From the NCBI GenBank assembly GCA_947372465.1, contig CANBTT010000005.1:24971-88970 (forward strand): a stretch of DNA of 64,000 nt. Direction: 5' to 3'. Shown piece by piece: positions 29,555-39,476 of this stretch. A program made the position numbers and the translations under genes. The notes beneath the pieces are model-generated. The model searched no databases. It was not told the origin of the DNA and saw only the letters and a list, made by a program, of their open reading frames with translations. This stretch comes from Burkholderiales bacterium (GTDB taxonomy: Bacteria > Pseudomonadota > Gammaproteobacteria > Burkholderiales > Burkholderiaceae_C). How positions within the stretch are numbered: the stretch's first letter is position 1; each line of letters opens with the position of its first letter.

Positions 29555-30736
29555 TCACCGCTGAATCAGGTCCTTGATGGCCTTGGCCAAATCTTCTAAA
29601 TGAGCCAAGTCGTGAATGGCCAGTTTTGCATCACTGAATCGATCCAAGACCCCAGCCCCTTTGGCCAAAGGCTCATAGCCTTCAAACCTCAGGAGTGGAT
29701 TCAACCAACATATCTTGCGTGCTTTGCCCTTTAACCAAGCCATGCTGGCCTCCAGCTGTGCAGAGTCTCCCGTGTCCAGGCCATCGCTCACCAGCAGCAC
29801 CAAGGTTCTTTTCGCCTGCAAACGACGGGCGTGGTGCTGCTTGAGTTCTTGCAAAGATGCCCCAAGCTTGGTGCCCCCAGCAAAATCTCTGATGGCCAGG
29901 TTGCATGCTTGCAGCATCAGGTCAGGGTCTTTGTGTTTGAACGCGAATGTAAGATCGCTCAAACCGGTTCCAAAGGCCATCACATCCCGCCTTTGCACGT
30001 GCTCCGTGGCTTTGTGCAAAAAAGCCAGCAAGAGTCTTGCGTACCTCTCCATGGAGCCTGAGATGTCCACCAAAATGAGCAGGGGAAGGCGCTGCATTTG
30101 TCGACCAAGTTTGGGCAGAGCAAGGACCTCACCATCCAACTGGGCGGCCAATCGAAGCGCTTTGGACCAATGCAGGTGCACCCCCCTGGGACGGCTGATT
30201 TTTCTTCGTGAGGGCACTTTGGGGATGGGCAACTGTATGTCTCTGGCCAGGCGTTGAACCAGGGCGAACTCGGAGGCGCCAAGTTGATTAAAGTCTGCAT
30301 GCCTGAGTCGCAAAAGCTCACTGGCGGTCATGGCCGCGTCCAACTCGATTTCCTCTTCTGCGCTGGGCTTGGGCAAAGGGTGCACAGGCGCTTGGGGTTT
30401 GAGTGCCTCACTCACTCTTGCTTTTTTGGGTTTGGTGTCCTCTTGGCCTTGTGAGGTGGGCAGCATTTGCGCGAGCAATTTATTGGCGAGCTGAGGATCT
30501 TTGAAGTACGCCTCAAACAACTGCCTGAAGACCTCTAAATCCTCTTGCCTTGAGATCAATACACTCTCAAGGGCATGCGAGAGATCTTCGCGGTGCTCAA
30601 GCCCCACCCATTGAGCCGATGCAACCCCAAGTGCTATGCGAGAGCTGTCAATGGGTACGCCCGCACGCCTTAAGGCTCTCGCAAAACCCATTATGTTTTC
30701 TGGCCACTTCCCCGACCTGGCATCCCCTAATTGCAT
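29555..30736 (-). CDS. coxE: CoxE-like VWA-domain protein
   Basis: 393 residues; a C-terminal von Willebrand factor A domain with an intact metal-ion-dependent adhesion site, DISGSM at about 224-229. The N-terminal half contains the typical ENIMGFARALRRAGVPID start. CoxE and the MoxR-type ATPase CoxD form a pair that, in carboxydotrophs, is needed for maturation of the copper-molybdenum site (established for Oligotropha; inference here). An internal ATG at 30691 is a possible alternative start. Confidence 0.9.
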   Translation of the reverse strand: MQLGDARSGKWPENIMGFARALRRAGVPIDSSRIALGVASAQWVGLEHREDLSHALESVLISRQEDLEVFRQLFEAYFKDPQLANKLLAQMLPTSQGQEDTKPKKARVSEALKPQAPVHPLPKPSAEEEIELDAAMTASELLRLRHADFNQLGASEFALVQRLARDIQLPIPKVPSRRKISRPRGVHLHWSKALRLAAQLDGEVLALPKLGRQMQRLPLLILVDISGSMERYARLLLAFLHKATEHVQRRDVMAFGTGLSDLTFAFKHKDPDLMLQACNLAIRDFAGGTKLGASLQELKQHHARRLQAKRTLVLLVSDGLDTGDSAQLEASMAWLKGKARKICWLNPLLRFEGYEPLAKGAGVLDRFSDAKLAIHDLAHLEDLAKAIKDLIQR

Positions 30737-30789
30737 ATGTGTGACTCAAAATTTGTTTAGACACCCCATTTGACGGTTGCCCAAGCGTT

Positions 30790-31686
30790 CTAAGGCAAGG
30801 GCACCTGATCAGCGGGCAGCAAAAGCTCTTTCATCAAAGGCTGCAGTGCAGCCACATCTTCTCGCTGTTTGAACAAAATACCAGCCGTGTCTGTGATCAC
30901 CTCGGGATCAATGATCAGCGTATCCAATGAAACCAAGGCCTTGGCCCATTCCACGCTCTCAGCAATGCCTGGGGACCTGGTAAACGCATTGACAAATGGA
31001 GCAGAACGCAATTTCGCCACAAAAGTAGACACTTGTTGCGTCAACTCTTCACTTGCTTGGGGCACTTGGCGCCTTAAGATTGACAACTCTCTTTCCCGAC
31101 TGGGGTAGTCCATCCAATGGTAGAGGCAACGGCGCTTGACCGCATCGTTGAGCTCTCGGGTTCTGTTGCTGGTCAAGATGGTGACTGGGGTCACACTGGC
31201 CTTGATGGTGCCCAACTCAGGAATACTGACTTGGTACTCGCCCAAGTACTCCAGTAAAAAAGCTTCAAATGGCTCATCTGCACGATCGACCTCATCAATC
31301 AAGAGCACCGCGCCAGGAAAGGGCGCACGCAAGGCCTTCAACAAAGGACGCTCAATCAAGTACTTGTCTTGGTAGACCTCTTGCTCCACGCTTGCAATTT
31401 GATCATGTGAGGAGGCTGCTCGCATGTGCAACATTTGCGCCGCATAATTCCACTCATACAAAGCTTCGCGAAGTTCCAATCCGTCATAACACTGCAATCG
31501 CACCAACACTCGGCCAAGCGCTAGACTCAGCGCTTTTGCGAGTTCCGTTTTTCCAACGCCAGGCTCTCCCTCTAGGAGCAAAGGTCTCTTTAACTGGAGC
31601 GCCAAAAAAACAGCCGTCGCCAAGCGACGGTCTGCTTCATATCCTTCTTGTCGCAGTGCCTCGATCAAGGCGTCAACTGAGATCAT
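30790..31686 (-). CDS. coxD: CoxD-like MoxR-family AAA+ ATPase
   Basis: 298-residue AAA+ ATPase of the MoxR group. Walker A is GEPGVGKT (40-47), Walker B is VLLIDEVDRADEPFEAFLLE, and sensor 1 lies in ILTSNRTRELNDAVKRRCLYHW. It overlaps coxM by four bases (ATGA) and is followed by the VWA gene, the standard MoxR-VWA chaperone pair. Its likely job is maturation of the CoxL active site. Confidence 0.92.
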   Translation of the reverse strand: MISVDALIEALRQEGYEADRRLATAVFLALQLKRPLLLEGEPGVGKTELAKALSLALGRVLVRLQCYDGLELREALYEWNYAAQMLHMRAASSHDQIASVEQEVYQDKYLIERPLLKALRAPFPGAVLLIDEVDRADEPFEAFLLEYLGEYQVSIPELGTIKASVTPVTILTSNRTRELNDAVKRRCLYHWMDYPSRERELSILRRQVPQASEELTQQVSTFVAKLRSAPFVNAFTRSPGIAESVEWAKALVSLDTLIIDPEVITDTAGILFKQREDVAALQPLMKELLLPADQVPLP

Positions 31687-32477
31687 CCAAGTAAGGTCTT
31701 TACAGCGCGTTGGGTCTGCACACTGATCAAATGAGCTCGGTATGCCGCACTGGCGTGAATGTCCGTGTTCAAATCGCTTTCATCGATTTTGACAGCCGCA
31801 GCCGAATCAACGCTGAAGTTTTTATTGAGCGCCTCTTCAAGTGCATGGTGGCGAAAAACGCCTTGGGAACTGGCTCCCGTGACAGCCAAACGCACGCCTG
31901 AATGGGTTTGAGCCAAGTACACGCCGACCATCGCAAAACGCGACGCTTGTTGCTTGAACTTCAGATAGACCGCTTTCTTGGGGATTGGAAATGAAATCGA
32001 TTTGATCAATTCACCGGACTCCAAAGCCGTGGTGAACATGCCCACAAAGAAATCATCGGCTTGTATAGAGCGATGATCCGTGTGAACCGTTGCACCCAAG
32101 GCCAAAACTGCACTGGGGTAGCAAGCGGAAGGGTCGTTGTTGGCCACGGAGCCGCCCAAAGTGCCCATCGCACGAACTTGCTTGTCCCCAATTTGAGCAG
32201 CCAAAGCGGCCAGTGAGGGCAAATGACTTTTAACGAGTTCGCTCTCTGCCACTTGTGCATGTTTGACCATCGCACCAATGACCAAGGACTGACCCTCAAG
32301 CCTGATGTCCTTCAGCTCAGCAATTTTCGACAAATCAACCAAGGTCTCAGGACTGCTCAAGCGCTGCTTCATGGAAGCGAGCAAGGTTTGTCCACCGGCC
32401 AGGGGCTGTGCGCCGGCCTTGATCAGTTGAGATGCATCGGTCAAGCTGGATGGGCGTTCGTAGGTAAATGCGTACAT
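31683..32477 (-). CDS. coxM: CoxM-like FAD subunit of a molybdenum hydroxylase
   Basis: FAD-binding medium subunit (264 residues) passing electrons from the Fe-S subunit to quinone or another acceptor. Both FAD motifs of the xanthine dehydrogenase family are present: AGGQTLLASMKQRL (about 27-40) and TLGGSVANNDPSACYPSAV (about 106-124). The C-terminal CO_deh_flav_C domain is complete. It is third in the order S-L-M, which is that of form II cox clusters. Confidence 0.92.
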   Translation of the reverse strand: MYAFTYERPSSLTDASQLIKAGAQPLAGGQTLLASMKQRLSSPETLVDLSKIAELKDIRLEGQSLVIGAMVKHAQVAESELVKSHLPSLAALAAQIGDKQVRAMGTLGGSVANNDPSACYPSAVLALGATVHTDHRSIQADDFFVGMFTTALESGELIKSISFPIPKKAVYLKFKQQASRFAMVGVYLAQTHSGVRLAVTGASSQGVFRHHALEEALNKNFSVDSAAAVKIDESDLNTDIHASAAYRAHLISVQTQRAVKTLLG

Positions 32478-32523
32478 GGTGAATTTCTCTCTTTTTCAAT
32501 AGGTGTAATGGTATCTTAAAATT

Positions 32524-34911
32524 TCAAACCTTTGCCGACTCAATCGCTCTCCAAACCCGATGGGGTGTTGCAGGCATGTCCAAGTCCTTGACACCAAGAG
32601 GGGACAAGGCATCTAAAACCGCATTCATCACGGCTGGGGGTGAGCCAATGGCACCCGCCTCACCGCAGCCTTTGGTGCCCAAGGGGTTATGGGTACAAGG
32701 CGTGCAAACATGTCCGATTTCAAAATGTGGAAAATCATCTGCTCTGGGCATTGCATAGTCCATGAAGGAGCCCGTGAGCAATTGCCCACTTTGCGAGTCA
32801 TAGACGCAACGCTCAAGAAGCGCTTGACCAATCCCCTGAACCAAGCCGCCGTGAATTTGACCCTCAACAATCATGGGGTTGATGATGGTCCCAAAATCAT
32901 CCACAGCCGTGAACCGGTCCAAATGCACCACCCCTGTCTGGGGGTCAACCTCAACCTCCGCAATATAGGTGCCCGCGGGAAAGGTGAAGTTGGTGGGATC
33001 ATAAAACGCGGTCTCGTTCAAACCTGGCTCCAATTTATCGAGCGGATAGTTGTGTGGCACATAGGCGGTCAATGCCACTTGAGCGAAGGTGACCATCTTG
33101 TCGGTACCCTTGACCCTGAATTCACCATTGGAAAACTCGATGTCCACATCACTGGCCTCCAACAAGTGCGCTGCAATCTTCTTTGCCTTGGACTCAATTT
33201 TATCGAGCGCCTTCATGATCGCAGCCCCGCCCACAGAAATAGATCTTGAGCCGTAAGTACCCATCCCAAATGGGACTCGGCCCGTATCCCCGTGCACCAC
33301 ATCAATTTGATCCACAGCCATGCCTAAGCGCGCCGCGACCACTTGTGCAAATGTCGTCTCATGCCCTTGACCATGGCTGTGTGAACCGGTAAAAACAGTG
33401 ACACTCCCCGTGGGATGCACTCTAATTTCTCCACACTCAAAAAGTCCAGCCCGAGCACCCAAAGCACCGGCAATGTTGCTTGGCGCTATGCCGCAAGCTT
33501 CGATATAACTCGAGTACCCAATGCCGCGAAGCTTGCCCTGGGCCTTGGAGGCCGCTTTGCGGTCCTCAAAACCGGCCACATCGGCTTTTTTCTCAGACTC
33601 GTTCATGCACGCGTGAAAGTCGCCCGTGTCATACTGCAAAGCCACGGGTGTTTGATAGGGGAACTGGGTGATGAAATTGCGCTTTCTGATTTCATCTTGC
33701 GTGCGGCCCGTCTCCCAAGCGGCGCGCGAAACCAGTCGCTCCAAAAGGTAGGTCGCCTCTGGACGACCCGCGCCTCGGTATGCATCCACAGGTGCCGTAT
33801 TCGTGAACCAGGCATCGACCTCAACATACACTTGCGGTGTCTTGTACTGACCTGCCAAAAGAGTGGCGTACAAAATGGTGGGGACAGCGGTGGAAAATGT
33901 CGAAAGGTAGGCCCCCATGTTCGCATCGGTCTTGACCCTCAGCGCCAGGAAATTGCCCTCTGCATCCATCGCCAATTCAGCATGGCTGACATGGTCTCGT
34001 CCATGCGCGTCGCTGAGGAAGGCCTCATTGCGGTCAGCCGTCCATTTGATGTTGCGGTTGATTTTTTTGGATGCCCAGGTCAAACAGACATCTTCCGCGT
34101 AGAGGTAAATCTTGGAGCCAAAACCACCCCCCACATCCGGTGCGATGACCCTCACCTTGTGCTCAGGCAAACCCATCACAAAAGCGGTCAAGAGCAATCT
34201 CTCAACGTGCGGATTTTGATTTGAGACGTACAAGGTGTACTCATCACTGGCTCTGCTGTAGGAGCCCACTGCGGCACGAGGCTCCATGGCGTTGGGCACC
34301 AAACGGTTGTTGATCAAATCAAGGCGTGTGATGTGCGCTGCCTTTGAAAAAGCCGTGTCCACTTGCGCCTTGTCCCCAATGGCCCAGTGGTAGCAATGGT
34401 TGTCTGGCGCTTGTTCGTGCAAGGTGGGATGTTTTTGACTCAGGTCTCTAACGGCAGCGACATCAACAACTGCATCAAGCACTTCATAATCGACTTGTAC
34501 TTTTTCTGCCGCATCACGCGCTTGCTCGAGGGTTTCCGCGATGACCATGGCCACATGGTCCCCAACATAACGGACCCGGTCCAAGGCCAAAATTGGATGA
34601 GGGGGCTCTTTCATGGGCTGGCCATCGGTGCTGGTGATCAACCAACCGCAAGGCAGGCCATTGATTTTGTCGCCCGCAACATCTTGTCCCGTAAACACTT
34701 GTAGGACGCCGGGACAGGCAAGTGCTTGGGACGTGTCCACGTGTTTGAGCTTTGCATGGGCATGGGGAGAGCGCACAAATATGGCGTGCGAAAGATTGGG
34801 CAATTGAACATCATCGGTGTACTGCCCCGCACCAGTAAGAAAACGATAGTCCTCTTTGCGCAAGACAGACTCACCAATGTGAGGTAATTTTGAAAAATCA
34901 GATGCACCCAT
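32524..34911 (-). CDS. coxL: CoxL-like molybdopterin subunit, form II (AYRGAGR) type
   Basis: Catalytic large subunit of a molybdenum hydroxylase, 795 residues from the ATG at 34911, chosen because GGATGGAG lies seven bases before it (the frame opens at 34923). The active-site loop reads AYRGAGR (about 377-383), the signature of form II or 'putative' CO dehydrogenases; it lacks the CSFR loop of true copper-molybdenum CO dehydrogenase. The cofactor segment VGGGFGSK and the catalytic Glu in [11 protein letters not shown] are present. CO, or another small carbonyl or heterocyclic compound, may be the substrate; sequence does not decide. Confidence 0.93.
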   Translation of the reverse strand: MGASDFSKLPHIGESVLRKEDYRFLTGAGQYTDDVQLPNLSHAIFVRSPHAHAKLKHVDTSQALACPGVLQVFTGQDVAGDKINGLPCGWLITSTDGQPMKEPPHPILALDRVRYVGDHVAMVIAETLEQARDAAEKVQVDYEVLDAVVDVAAVRDLSQKHPTLHEQAPDNHCYHWAIGDKAQVDTAFSKAAHITRLDLINNRLVPNAMEPRAAVGSYSRASDEYTLYVSNQNPHVERLLLTAFVMGLPEHKVRVIAPDVGGGFGSKIYLYAEDVCLTWASKKINRNIKWTADRNEAFLSDAHGRDHVSHAELAMDAEGNFLALRVKTDANMGAYLSTFSTAVPTILYATLLAGQYKTPQVYVEVDAWFTNTAPVDAYRGAGRPEATYLLERLVSRAAWETGRTQDEIRKRNFITQFPYQTPVALQYDTGDFHACMNESEKKADVAGFEDRKAASKAQGKLRGIGYSSYIEACGIAPSNIAGALGARAGLFECGEIRVHPTGSVTVFTGSHSHGQGHETTFAQVVAARLGMAVDQIDVVHGDTGRVPFGMGTYGSRSISVGGAAIMKALDKIESKAKKIAAHLLEASDVDIEFSNGEFRVKGTDKMVTFAQVALTAYVPHNYPLDKLEPGLNETAFYDPTNFTFPAGTYIAEVEVDPQTGVVHLDRFTAVDDFGTIINPMIVEGQIHGGLVQGIGQALLERCVYDSQSGQLLTGSFMDYAMPRADDFPHFEIGHVCTPCTHNPLGTKGCGEAGAIGSPPAVMNAVLDALSPLGVKDLDMPATPHRVWRAIESAKV

Positions 34912-35083
34912 TTTTGTCTCCATCCATTTATTTGTTTTAACGTTTACATGCCACTACTTGATCAATTTTTTATCCCTATGCGTTAACTCTTACAAACTCA
35001 GCACGCCAACAAGTCAGACCACAAGCCCTTCAAAATTTTCGCTTGCATTTCCTCTCGAACCAAGTGCGCGCAGGCGCTCACCT

Positions 35084-35551
35084 TTATTTGGCCATCTGCG
35101 CAGCACCCATCTGAACGGCCTTCACAATGTTTTGATAGCCAGTACAACGGCACAAATTGCCCTCGAGCTGCTCACGAATTTCTGCCTCAGTCGCTTTTGG
35201 GTGGCGGGCACACAAATCCACCGCACTCATGACCATTCCAGGCGTGCAAAAGCCGCACTGCAATCCATGACACTCTTTGAACGCCGCTTGCATGGGATGC
35301 AAGGTGCCATCGGCACTGGCCAAGCCTTCAATCGTCGTGATCTTTGCGCCTTCGACTTGAGCGGCCAAAACGTTGCAAGACTTGAGGCTTTTACCGTCAA
35401 CAATGACCGTACAAGCGCCACATTGAGCCGTGTCGCAGCCCACGTGTGTACCCGTCAAATGCAAAGTCTCTCTCAAGGCTTGCACCAACAAAGTGTTGGA
35501 CGCCACATCTATCTCTACAGCCTTGTTGTTCACGGTGAACTTTAAATGCAT
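35084..35551 (-). CDS. coxS: CoxS-like 2Fe-2S subunit
   Basis: Small iron-sulfur subunit (155 residues) with two [2Fe-2S] clusters. The plant-type cluster site is [12 protein letters not shown] with a later Cys in KSC; the second cluster uses CGFCTPGM and CRCTGYQNI. The start at 35551 has a GGAG ribosome site eight bases upstream, so the longer frame to 35644 is rejected. It is the first gene of the operon. A gap of 172 bases, longer than usual, separates it from coxL. Confidence 0.94.
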   Translation of the reverse strand: MHLKFTVNNKAVEIDVASNTLLVQALRETLHLTGTHVGCDTAQCGACTVIVDGKSLKSCNVLAAQVEGAKITTIEGLASADGTLHPMQAAFKECHGLQCGFCTPGMVMSAVDLCARHPKATEAEIREQLEGNLCRCTGYQNIVKAVQMGAAQMAK

Positions 35552-35592
35552 AATTTTCTCCATTGGTTTTTCAGTCAAATCACACCCTCGAT

Positions 35593-35612
35593 GATTCAAA
35601 AAAATTTGAATC
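35593..35612. promoter_or_regulatory. 8+4+8 inverted repeat upstream of coxS, possible operator
   Basis: GATTCAAA and TTTGAATC flank AAAA, a perfect AT-rich dyad 42 bases upstream of the coxS ATG. Position and symmetry fit a regulator-binding site overlapping the promoter. No regulator gene is adjacent. Confidence 0.5.
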
Positions 35613-36015
35613 ACTCTCCTAGGTTTTACCCTCGTTTGGCACAAATATCAACACAAAGTTCTTTTAAAAACCAGTGCTTGCAGGCCAAGCGCCCCAAAGG
35701 GCATCCTCTCACTTGGGTTTTGCAGACTATTTTGCACGAAATTTAAGTCCCAAAGCGCCTATTGACTCAAAATATACGTGCGCCTGAAATGCATGATTTT
35801 GTAAAGTTCACCCCCTGAGCATTGATTTACGAATGCCAATGGTTCATTCACCTGATTTTTGAGGCAAAGCACGCGCTGAGCGGATGAAGAAAAGTCCTCG
35901 GCCTTTGACCGCTCTTGGTGGCTGACCACTAGCGATTGAGGCCTTGAGCGCGTTTAAAATCAAGGAATTGCTTCGTCTTGAATTGTTTTGCCGCCAAGAG
36001 ACGGTTAACATAGAG

Positions 36016-36052
36016 GGTTGAGCCAAACCGATGCATACATCGGCCATCAACC
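36016..36052. promoter_or_regulatory. Nested inverted repeat upstream of TRAP permease genes
   Basis: An inner dyad CCGATG-CATA-CATCGG (36028-36043) is enclosed by GGTTGA (36016-36021) and TCAACC (36047-36052). It ends 56 bases before the dctQ start. It could be a bipartite operator or a leader hairpin. The GTTGA/TCAAC half-sites recur in the repeat upstream of the TRAP receptor gene. Confidence 0.5.
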
Positions 36053-36108
36053 AACGACTTCTAAACTGTATTTTCATCACGCTCACACAAGTCCACTGGA
36101 GTTGAACC

Positions 36109-36648
36109 ATGAACGCTCTTTTAGCGCTATCAAAACACATTGATGCCGCGAGTGAAAAACTCAGCCACCTAGGCACCTTTTGCGTACTCGGCGCGGCCTT
36201 CATTTCAGCAGCAAACGCCTTTGTTCGCTACGGCTTTGACATCAGCTCCAATGCCTGGCTTGAAATACAGTGGTATTTGTTCGCCGTGATTGTCATGCTG
36301 GGTGCCCCCCATGTTTTAAAACTCAACGAGCACGTAAGGGTTGATTTGATCTACGGCAAATTGTCCCCCAAAGCAGCTGCAAGTTTGGATTTGATGGGTT
36401 TGTTTGTTTTTCTCTTTCCCGTGATGGGTTTTATGGCTTGGCTGAGTTGGCCCTTGTTCATGAAAATGTTTCTCAGTGGTGAACTCTCTTCCAATGCGGG
36501 CGGACTGATCCGTTGGCCAGCCATGCTGCTTTTGCCGCTTGGTTTTGGCTGGATGTGCCTTCAAGGCGTGAGCGAAGTCATTAAACGAATTGCATTTTTA
36601 GCCGGTCACACCGAGCTGGATTTGCACTACGAAAAACCCATGCAATAA
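36109..36648 (+). CDS. TRAP transporter small permease (DctQ type)
   Basis: 179-residue inner-membrane protein with four hydrophobic segments and the DctQ-typical central motif NAWLEIQWYLFAVIVMLGAPHVLKLNEHVRVDL. It pairs with the large permease whose gene begins 13 bases downstream. The transporter uses the sodium or proton gradient with a periplasmic receptor. The receptor gene is most likely the converging one at 38363-39445. Confidence 0.92.
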   Translation: MNALLALSKHIDAASEKLSHLGTFCVLGAAFISAANAFVRYGFDISSNAWLEIQWYLFAVIVMLGAPHVLKLNEHVRVDLIYGKLSPKAAASLDLMGLFVFLFPVMGFMAWLSWPLFMKMFLSGELSSNAGGLIRWPAMLLLPLGFGWMCLQGVSEVIKRIAFLAGHTELDLHYEKPMQ

Positions 36649-36661
36649 ATAGGAGTTCAAC

Positions 36662-38212
36662 ATGGAGATGCAAAACTTCGCGCCGATCATGTTCGCCTTG
36701 TTGGTGGCGGTCATGGTCATTGGTTTTCCAGTTGCTTTCTCGCTCTCAGCGTTGGGCTTGGGTTGTGGTCTGTTTGCCATTCAAATGGGCTGGTTTCCCG
36801 CCTCCTTTATGGCCAATTTGCCTTTGAACGTGTTTGGCATCCTCTCTAACGACTTGTTGCTGGCCATTCCGTTTTTTACTTTTATGGGTGCCGTGCTTGA
36901 GAAATGCGGTCTTGCAGAGGACATGCTCGACTCCATGGGCCAATTGTTTGGCACTGTTAAAGGGGGTCTGGGTTACTCCGTCATCATCGTGGGCTTTATT
37001 CTGGGCGCCATCACAGGCACCGTTGCAGGTCAAGTCATTGCGATGGCCTTGATTTCTCTGCCCGTCATGATTCGCTACGGTTACAACATGCGCTACGCAA
37101 CCGGTGTACTCGCCGCATCCGGAACCATCACGCAATTGGTCCCCCCCTCACTGGTCTTGATCGTGATGGCGGATCAATTGGGTCGCTCTGTGGGAGACAT
37201 GTACAAAGGGGCCTGGGGGCCATCCATTCTTCAAGTCACCATTTTTGCGCTTTACACCTTTGCCCTTGGGGTCTTCAAACCCTCCCATGTACCTGGCATT
37301 CCTAAAGAGGCACGCACGCTCACGGGCTGGTCCCTTTGGGCCAAATGCTTAAAAGGCATCATCCCATCGGCCATCCTTATCTTCACTGTTCTTGGCTCTA
37401 TGGGGGGTCTTCCAGGCATCAAAGAAGCCATTGCAACGCCCACAGAGGCGGGTGCAATGGGGTGCATGGGTGCATTGATCTTGGCCGCCATTCACAAGCG
37501 TTTGGGCTTGCAATTGGTTTGGCAAGCTATGAGCAGCACCATGCGGTTGACCGCCATGGTGGTGTTCATTTTGATCGGCTCCAGAGTCTTCTCCATGGTC
37601 TTTCAAGGTGTTGATGGCTCCAAGTGGGTTGAGAGCATGCTCACCAATCTCCCAGGCGGACAGGTCGGCTTTTTATTGGTGGTCAACGCGTTTATTTTCT
37701 TTTTGGCCTTCTTTCTAGATTTTTTTGAAATCGCCTTCATCATCTTGCCTCTCTTGGGACCTGTGGCCAATAAGTTGGGCATTGATTTGGTCTGGTTTGG
37801 CGTGCTGCTGTGCGTGAACATGCAAACCAGCTTCATGCATCCACCGTTTGGATTTGCTTTGTTTTATTTGAGGGGCATCTCTGACACGCTTTTCAAAGAA
37901 GGTCGAATCCCCAAGCCCATTGCATCCAAAGACATCTACATGGGCGCCATTCCCTGGGTGATCATGCAACTCGTGCTCGTGGTGGTGGTGATCTTGGTGC
38001 CACAAAGCGTGACGCTCTTCTTGGACAAAGAAGAGAAAATTGATTTGGACAAGGTGGTGATCGAAATGCCCGAAGAGACCAACCCCTCGGCCTCACAGGA
38101 GGACCAAAATCCGTTTGCAACCCCTGCACAAGAGGGTGCTGAGAGCAATGCCAAACAAAGCGAGCAAGACGAACAAAAGCGCATGGAAGAGCTCTTCAAC
38201 ATCAAAAAATAA
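36662..38212 (+). CDS. TRAP transporter large permease (DctM type)
   Basis: Main transport subunit with about 12 membrane segments. Typical stretches include FPVAFSLSALGLG near the N-terminus, ASGTITQLVPPSLVLIVMADQLG and GVDGSKWVESML. At 516 residues it is longer than the usual 425-440. The extra part is a cytoplasmic tail after about residue 450, rich in Glu, Gln and Asn and ending FNIKK. A GGAG ribosome site precedes the start. It forms a pair with the DctQ-type gene. Confidence 0.93.
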   Translation: MEMQNFAPIMFALLVAVMVIGFPVAFSLSALGLGCGLFAIQMGWFPASFMANLPLNVFGILSNDLLLAIPFFTFMGAVLEKCGLAEDMLDSMGQLFGTVKGGLGYSVIIVGFILGAITGTVAGQVIAMALISLPVMIRYGYNMRYATGVLAASGTITQLVPPSLVLIVMADQLGRSVGDMYKGAWGPSILQVTIFALYTFALGVFKPSHVPGIPKEARTLTGWSLWAKCLKGIIPSAILIFTVLGSMGGLPGIKEAIATPTEAGAMGCMGALILAAIHKRLGLQLVWQAMSSTMRLTAMVVFILIGSRVFSMVFQGVDGSKWVESMLTNLPGGQVGFLLVVNAFIFFLAFFLDFFEIAFIILPLLGPVANKLGIDLVWFGVLLCVNMQTSFMHPPFGFALFYLRGISDTLFKEGRIPKPIASKDIYMGAIPWVIMQLVLVVVVILVPQSVTLFLDKEEKIDLDKVVIEMPEETNPSASQEDQNPFATPAQEGAESNAKQSEQDEQKRMEELFNIKK

Positions 38213-38230
38213 GACGTCTCTCTTTGCGCT

Positions 38231-38260
38231 TGCCCCAAGGCCGATGCTCTCCTTGGGGCA
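38231..38260. repeat. Hairpin after the TRAP permease gene
   Basis: TGCCCCAAGG and CCTTGGGGCA form a perfect ten-base stem with a ten-base loop, 19 bases after the large permease stop. No T-run follows on the plus strand, so it may act as a weak or Rho-assisted terminator or as an mRNA end stabiliser. Confidence 0.6.
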
Positions 38261-38267
38261 TAAAAAA

Positions 38268-38304
38268 ACCTTGATCACGTCACACGAAGTGTCCTGATCA
38301 AGGT
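38268..38304 (-). terminator. Intrinsic terminator of the TRAP receptor gene
   Basis: On the minus strand, ACCTTGATCA pairs with TGATCAAGGT across a 17-base loop and runs straight into seven T residues. It lies about 60 bases after the receptor stop codon, between the two convergent TRAP transcription units. Confidence 0.82.
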
Positions 38305-38362
38305 CTTTCAACCAGCACTTGCAAATGCAGCGCCTGCAGCGCGATGCACTTGTGTACAGTGT

Positions 38363-39445
38363 TTACATTTTTTGAGCTTGCATGAAACGATCAAACTCGG
38401 CTTCAGTGAATCGGAACCACAGATTTTGCTCTGATCTGAACTTGAGCCACTCGGTGTAGACTTTCTTCCAGTTTTCATTCTTGGATGCAATTTCTTCATA
38501 CAAGCCCATGGCCTGTTTGTAAGCCACGTTCATCACATCCTTGGGGAAGGCCTTTAACTTGGTCCCTGAGCCCACCAACTGCCTCAAAGCGGCAGGGTTG
38601 TGTGCATCGTAACGGGCTTGAATGTTCACATGCGCCACTGTCGTGGCCGCCTCCAAAATGGCCTTGTTCTCAGAACTCAAAGCCTCGTAGGCCTTGTTGT
38701 TCACAAACAAATCCAACTGGGGTCCACCCTCCCACCAGCCTGGGTAGTAATAAAAGGGAGCGACTTTGTTAAAGCCCAACTTCAAATCATCGTAGGGTCC
38801 AATCCACTCGGCCGCATCAATGGTGCCTTTTTCAAGGGCAGGATAAATATCGCCAGCGGGAAGACTCTGAGGCACGACACCCAGTTTTTCCATCACTTTG
38901 CCACCGAGCCCACCGCCCATACGCATCTTCAAGCCCTTCAAGTCAGCGATGCCCTTGACCTCTTTTCTGAACCAACCGGCCATTTGTGCGCCCGTGTTGC
39001 CCATGGTGAAATTGATCATGTTGTATTTGGCATAAAACTCTCTCATGAGTTTTCCACCCGCAGCGTCGAACATCCAAGCCGTTTGCTGTCTGGAGTTCAA
39101 ACCAAACGGAATGCCACAACCCAAGGCAAAAGTTTCATCCTTGCCCGTGAAGTAATACGCAGCTGTGTGGCAGCACTCCACAGAGCCTTGTTGAACACCG
39201 TCAACCACGCCAAAAGCGGGCATCAATTCCCCAGGGCCGTGAACAGAGATCTCGAACTTGCCACCAGACATGTTCTTGACCTCTCTTGCAAAAACCTCTG
39301 AACCCCCGTAAAGCGTGTCCAAAGATTTGGGAAAACTAGACGCCAAACGCCAGCGCACGGTGGCTTGTGCATGCACTGCAGGGGCAGCGCCTGCCGCCAA
39401 AATACCAGCAATACCTGCATTTTTAATGATCGAACGACGGTCCAT
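38363..39445 (-). CDS. TRAP transporter periplasmic receptor (DctP family, TakP-like)
   Basis: Solute receptor of 360 residues. The N-terminus DRRSIIKNAG followed by a hydrophobic stretch and VHA looks like a twin-arginine export signal. The mature protein has the DctP-family pattern, including WRLASSFPKSLDTLYGG, GEWIGPYDD-like sequence (AAEWIGPYDDLKLG) and YYYPGWWEGGPQ. This resembles the 2-oxoacid/lactate-binding TakP and LctP group. The ligand is therefore probably a short hydroxy- or keto-carboxylate (inference). The gene converges on the TRAP permease pair. Confidence 0.9.
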   Translation of the reverse strand: MDRRSIIKNAGIAGILAAGAAPAVHAQATVRWRLASSFPKSLDTLYGGSEVFAREVKNMSGGKFEISVHGPGELMPAFGVVDGVQQGSVECCHTAAYYFTGKDETFALGCGIPFGLNSRQQTAWMFDAAGGKLMREFYAKYNMINFTMGNTGAQMAGWFRKEVKGIADLKGLKMRMGGGLGGKVMEKLGVVPQSLPAGDIYPALEKGTIDAAEWIGPYDDLKLGFNKVAPFYYYPGWWEGGPQLDLFVNNKAYEALSSENKAILEAATTVAHVNIQARYDAHNPAALRQLVGSGTKLKAFPKDVMNVAYKQAMGLYEEIASKNENWKKVYTEWLKFRSEQNLWFRFTEAEFDRFMQAQKM

Positions 39446-39476
39446 GATTCACCTCATATGAAAAAAATAAGAACTC

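Larger units (their letters stand above)
35552..36108. other. Divergent intergenic region, cox operon / TRAP genes
   Basis: 557 bases without a supportable gene. It should hold the promoters for coxS (minus) and the TRAP permease genes (plus). Two inverted repeats stand out and are listed separately. No promoter with both good -35 and -10 boxes could be assigned by eye, and the short open frames here lack family features or ribosome sites. Confidence 0.7.

Noticed and set aside
32524..34911. True copper-molybdenum CO dehydrogenase large subunit
   Set aside because: The active-site loop is AYRGAGR, not the form I CSFR-containing loop, so CO oxidation cannot be claimed.
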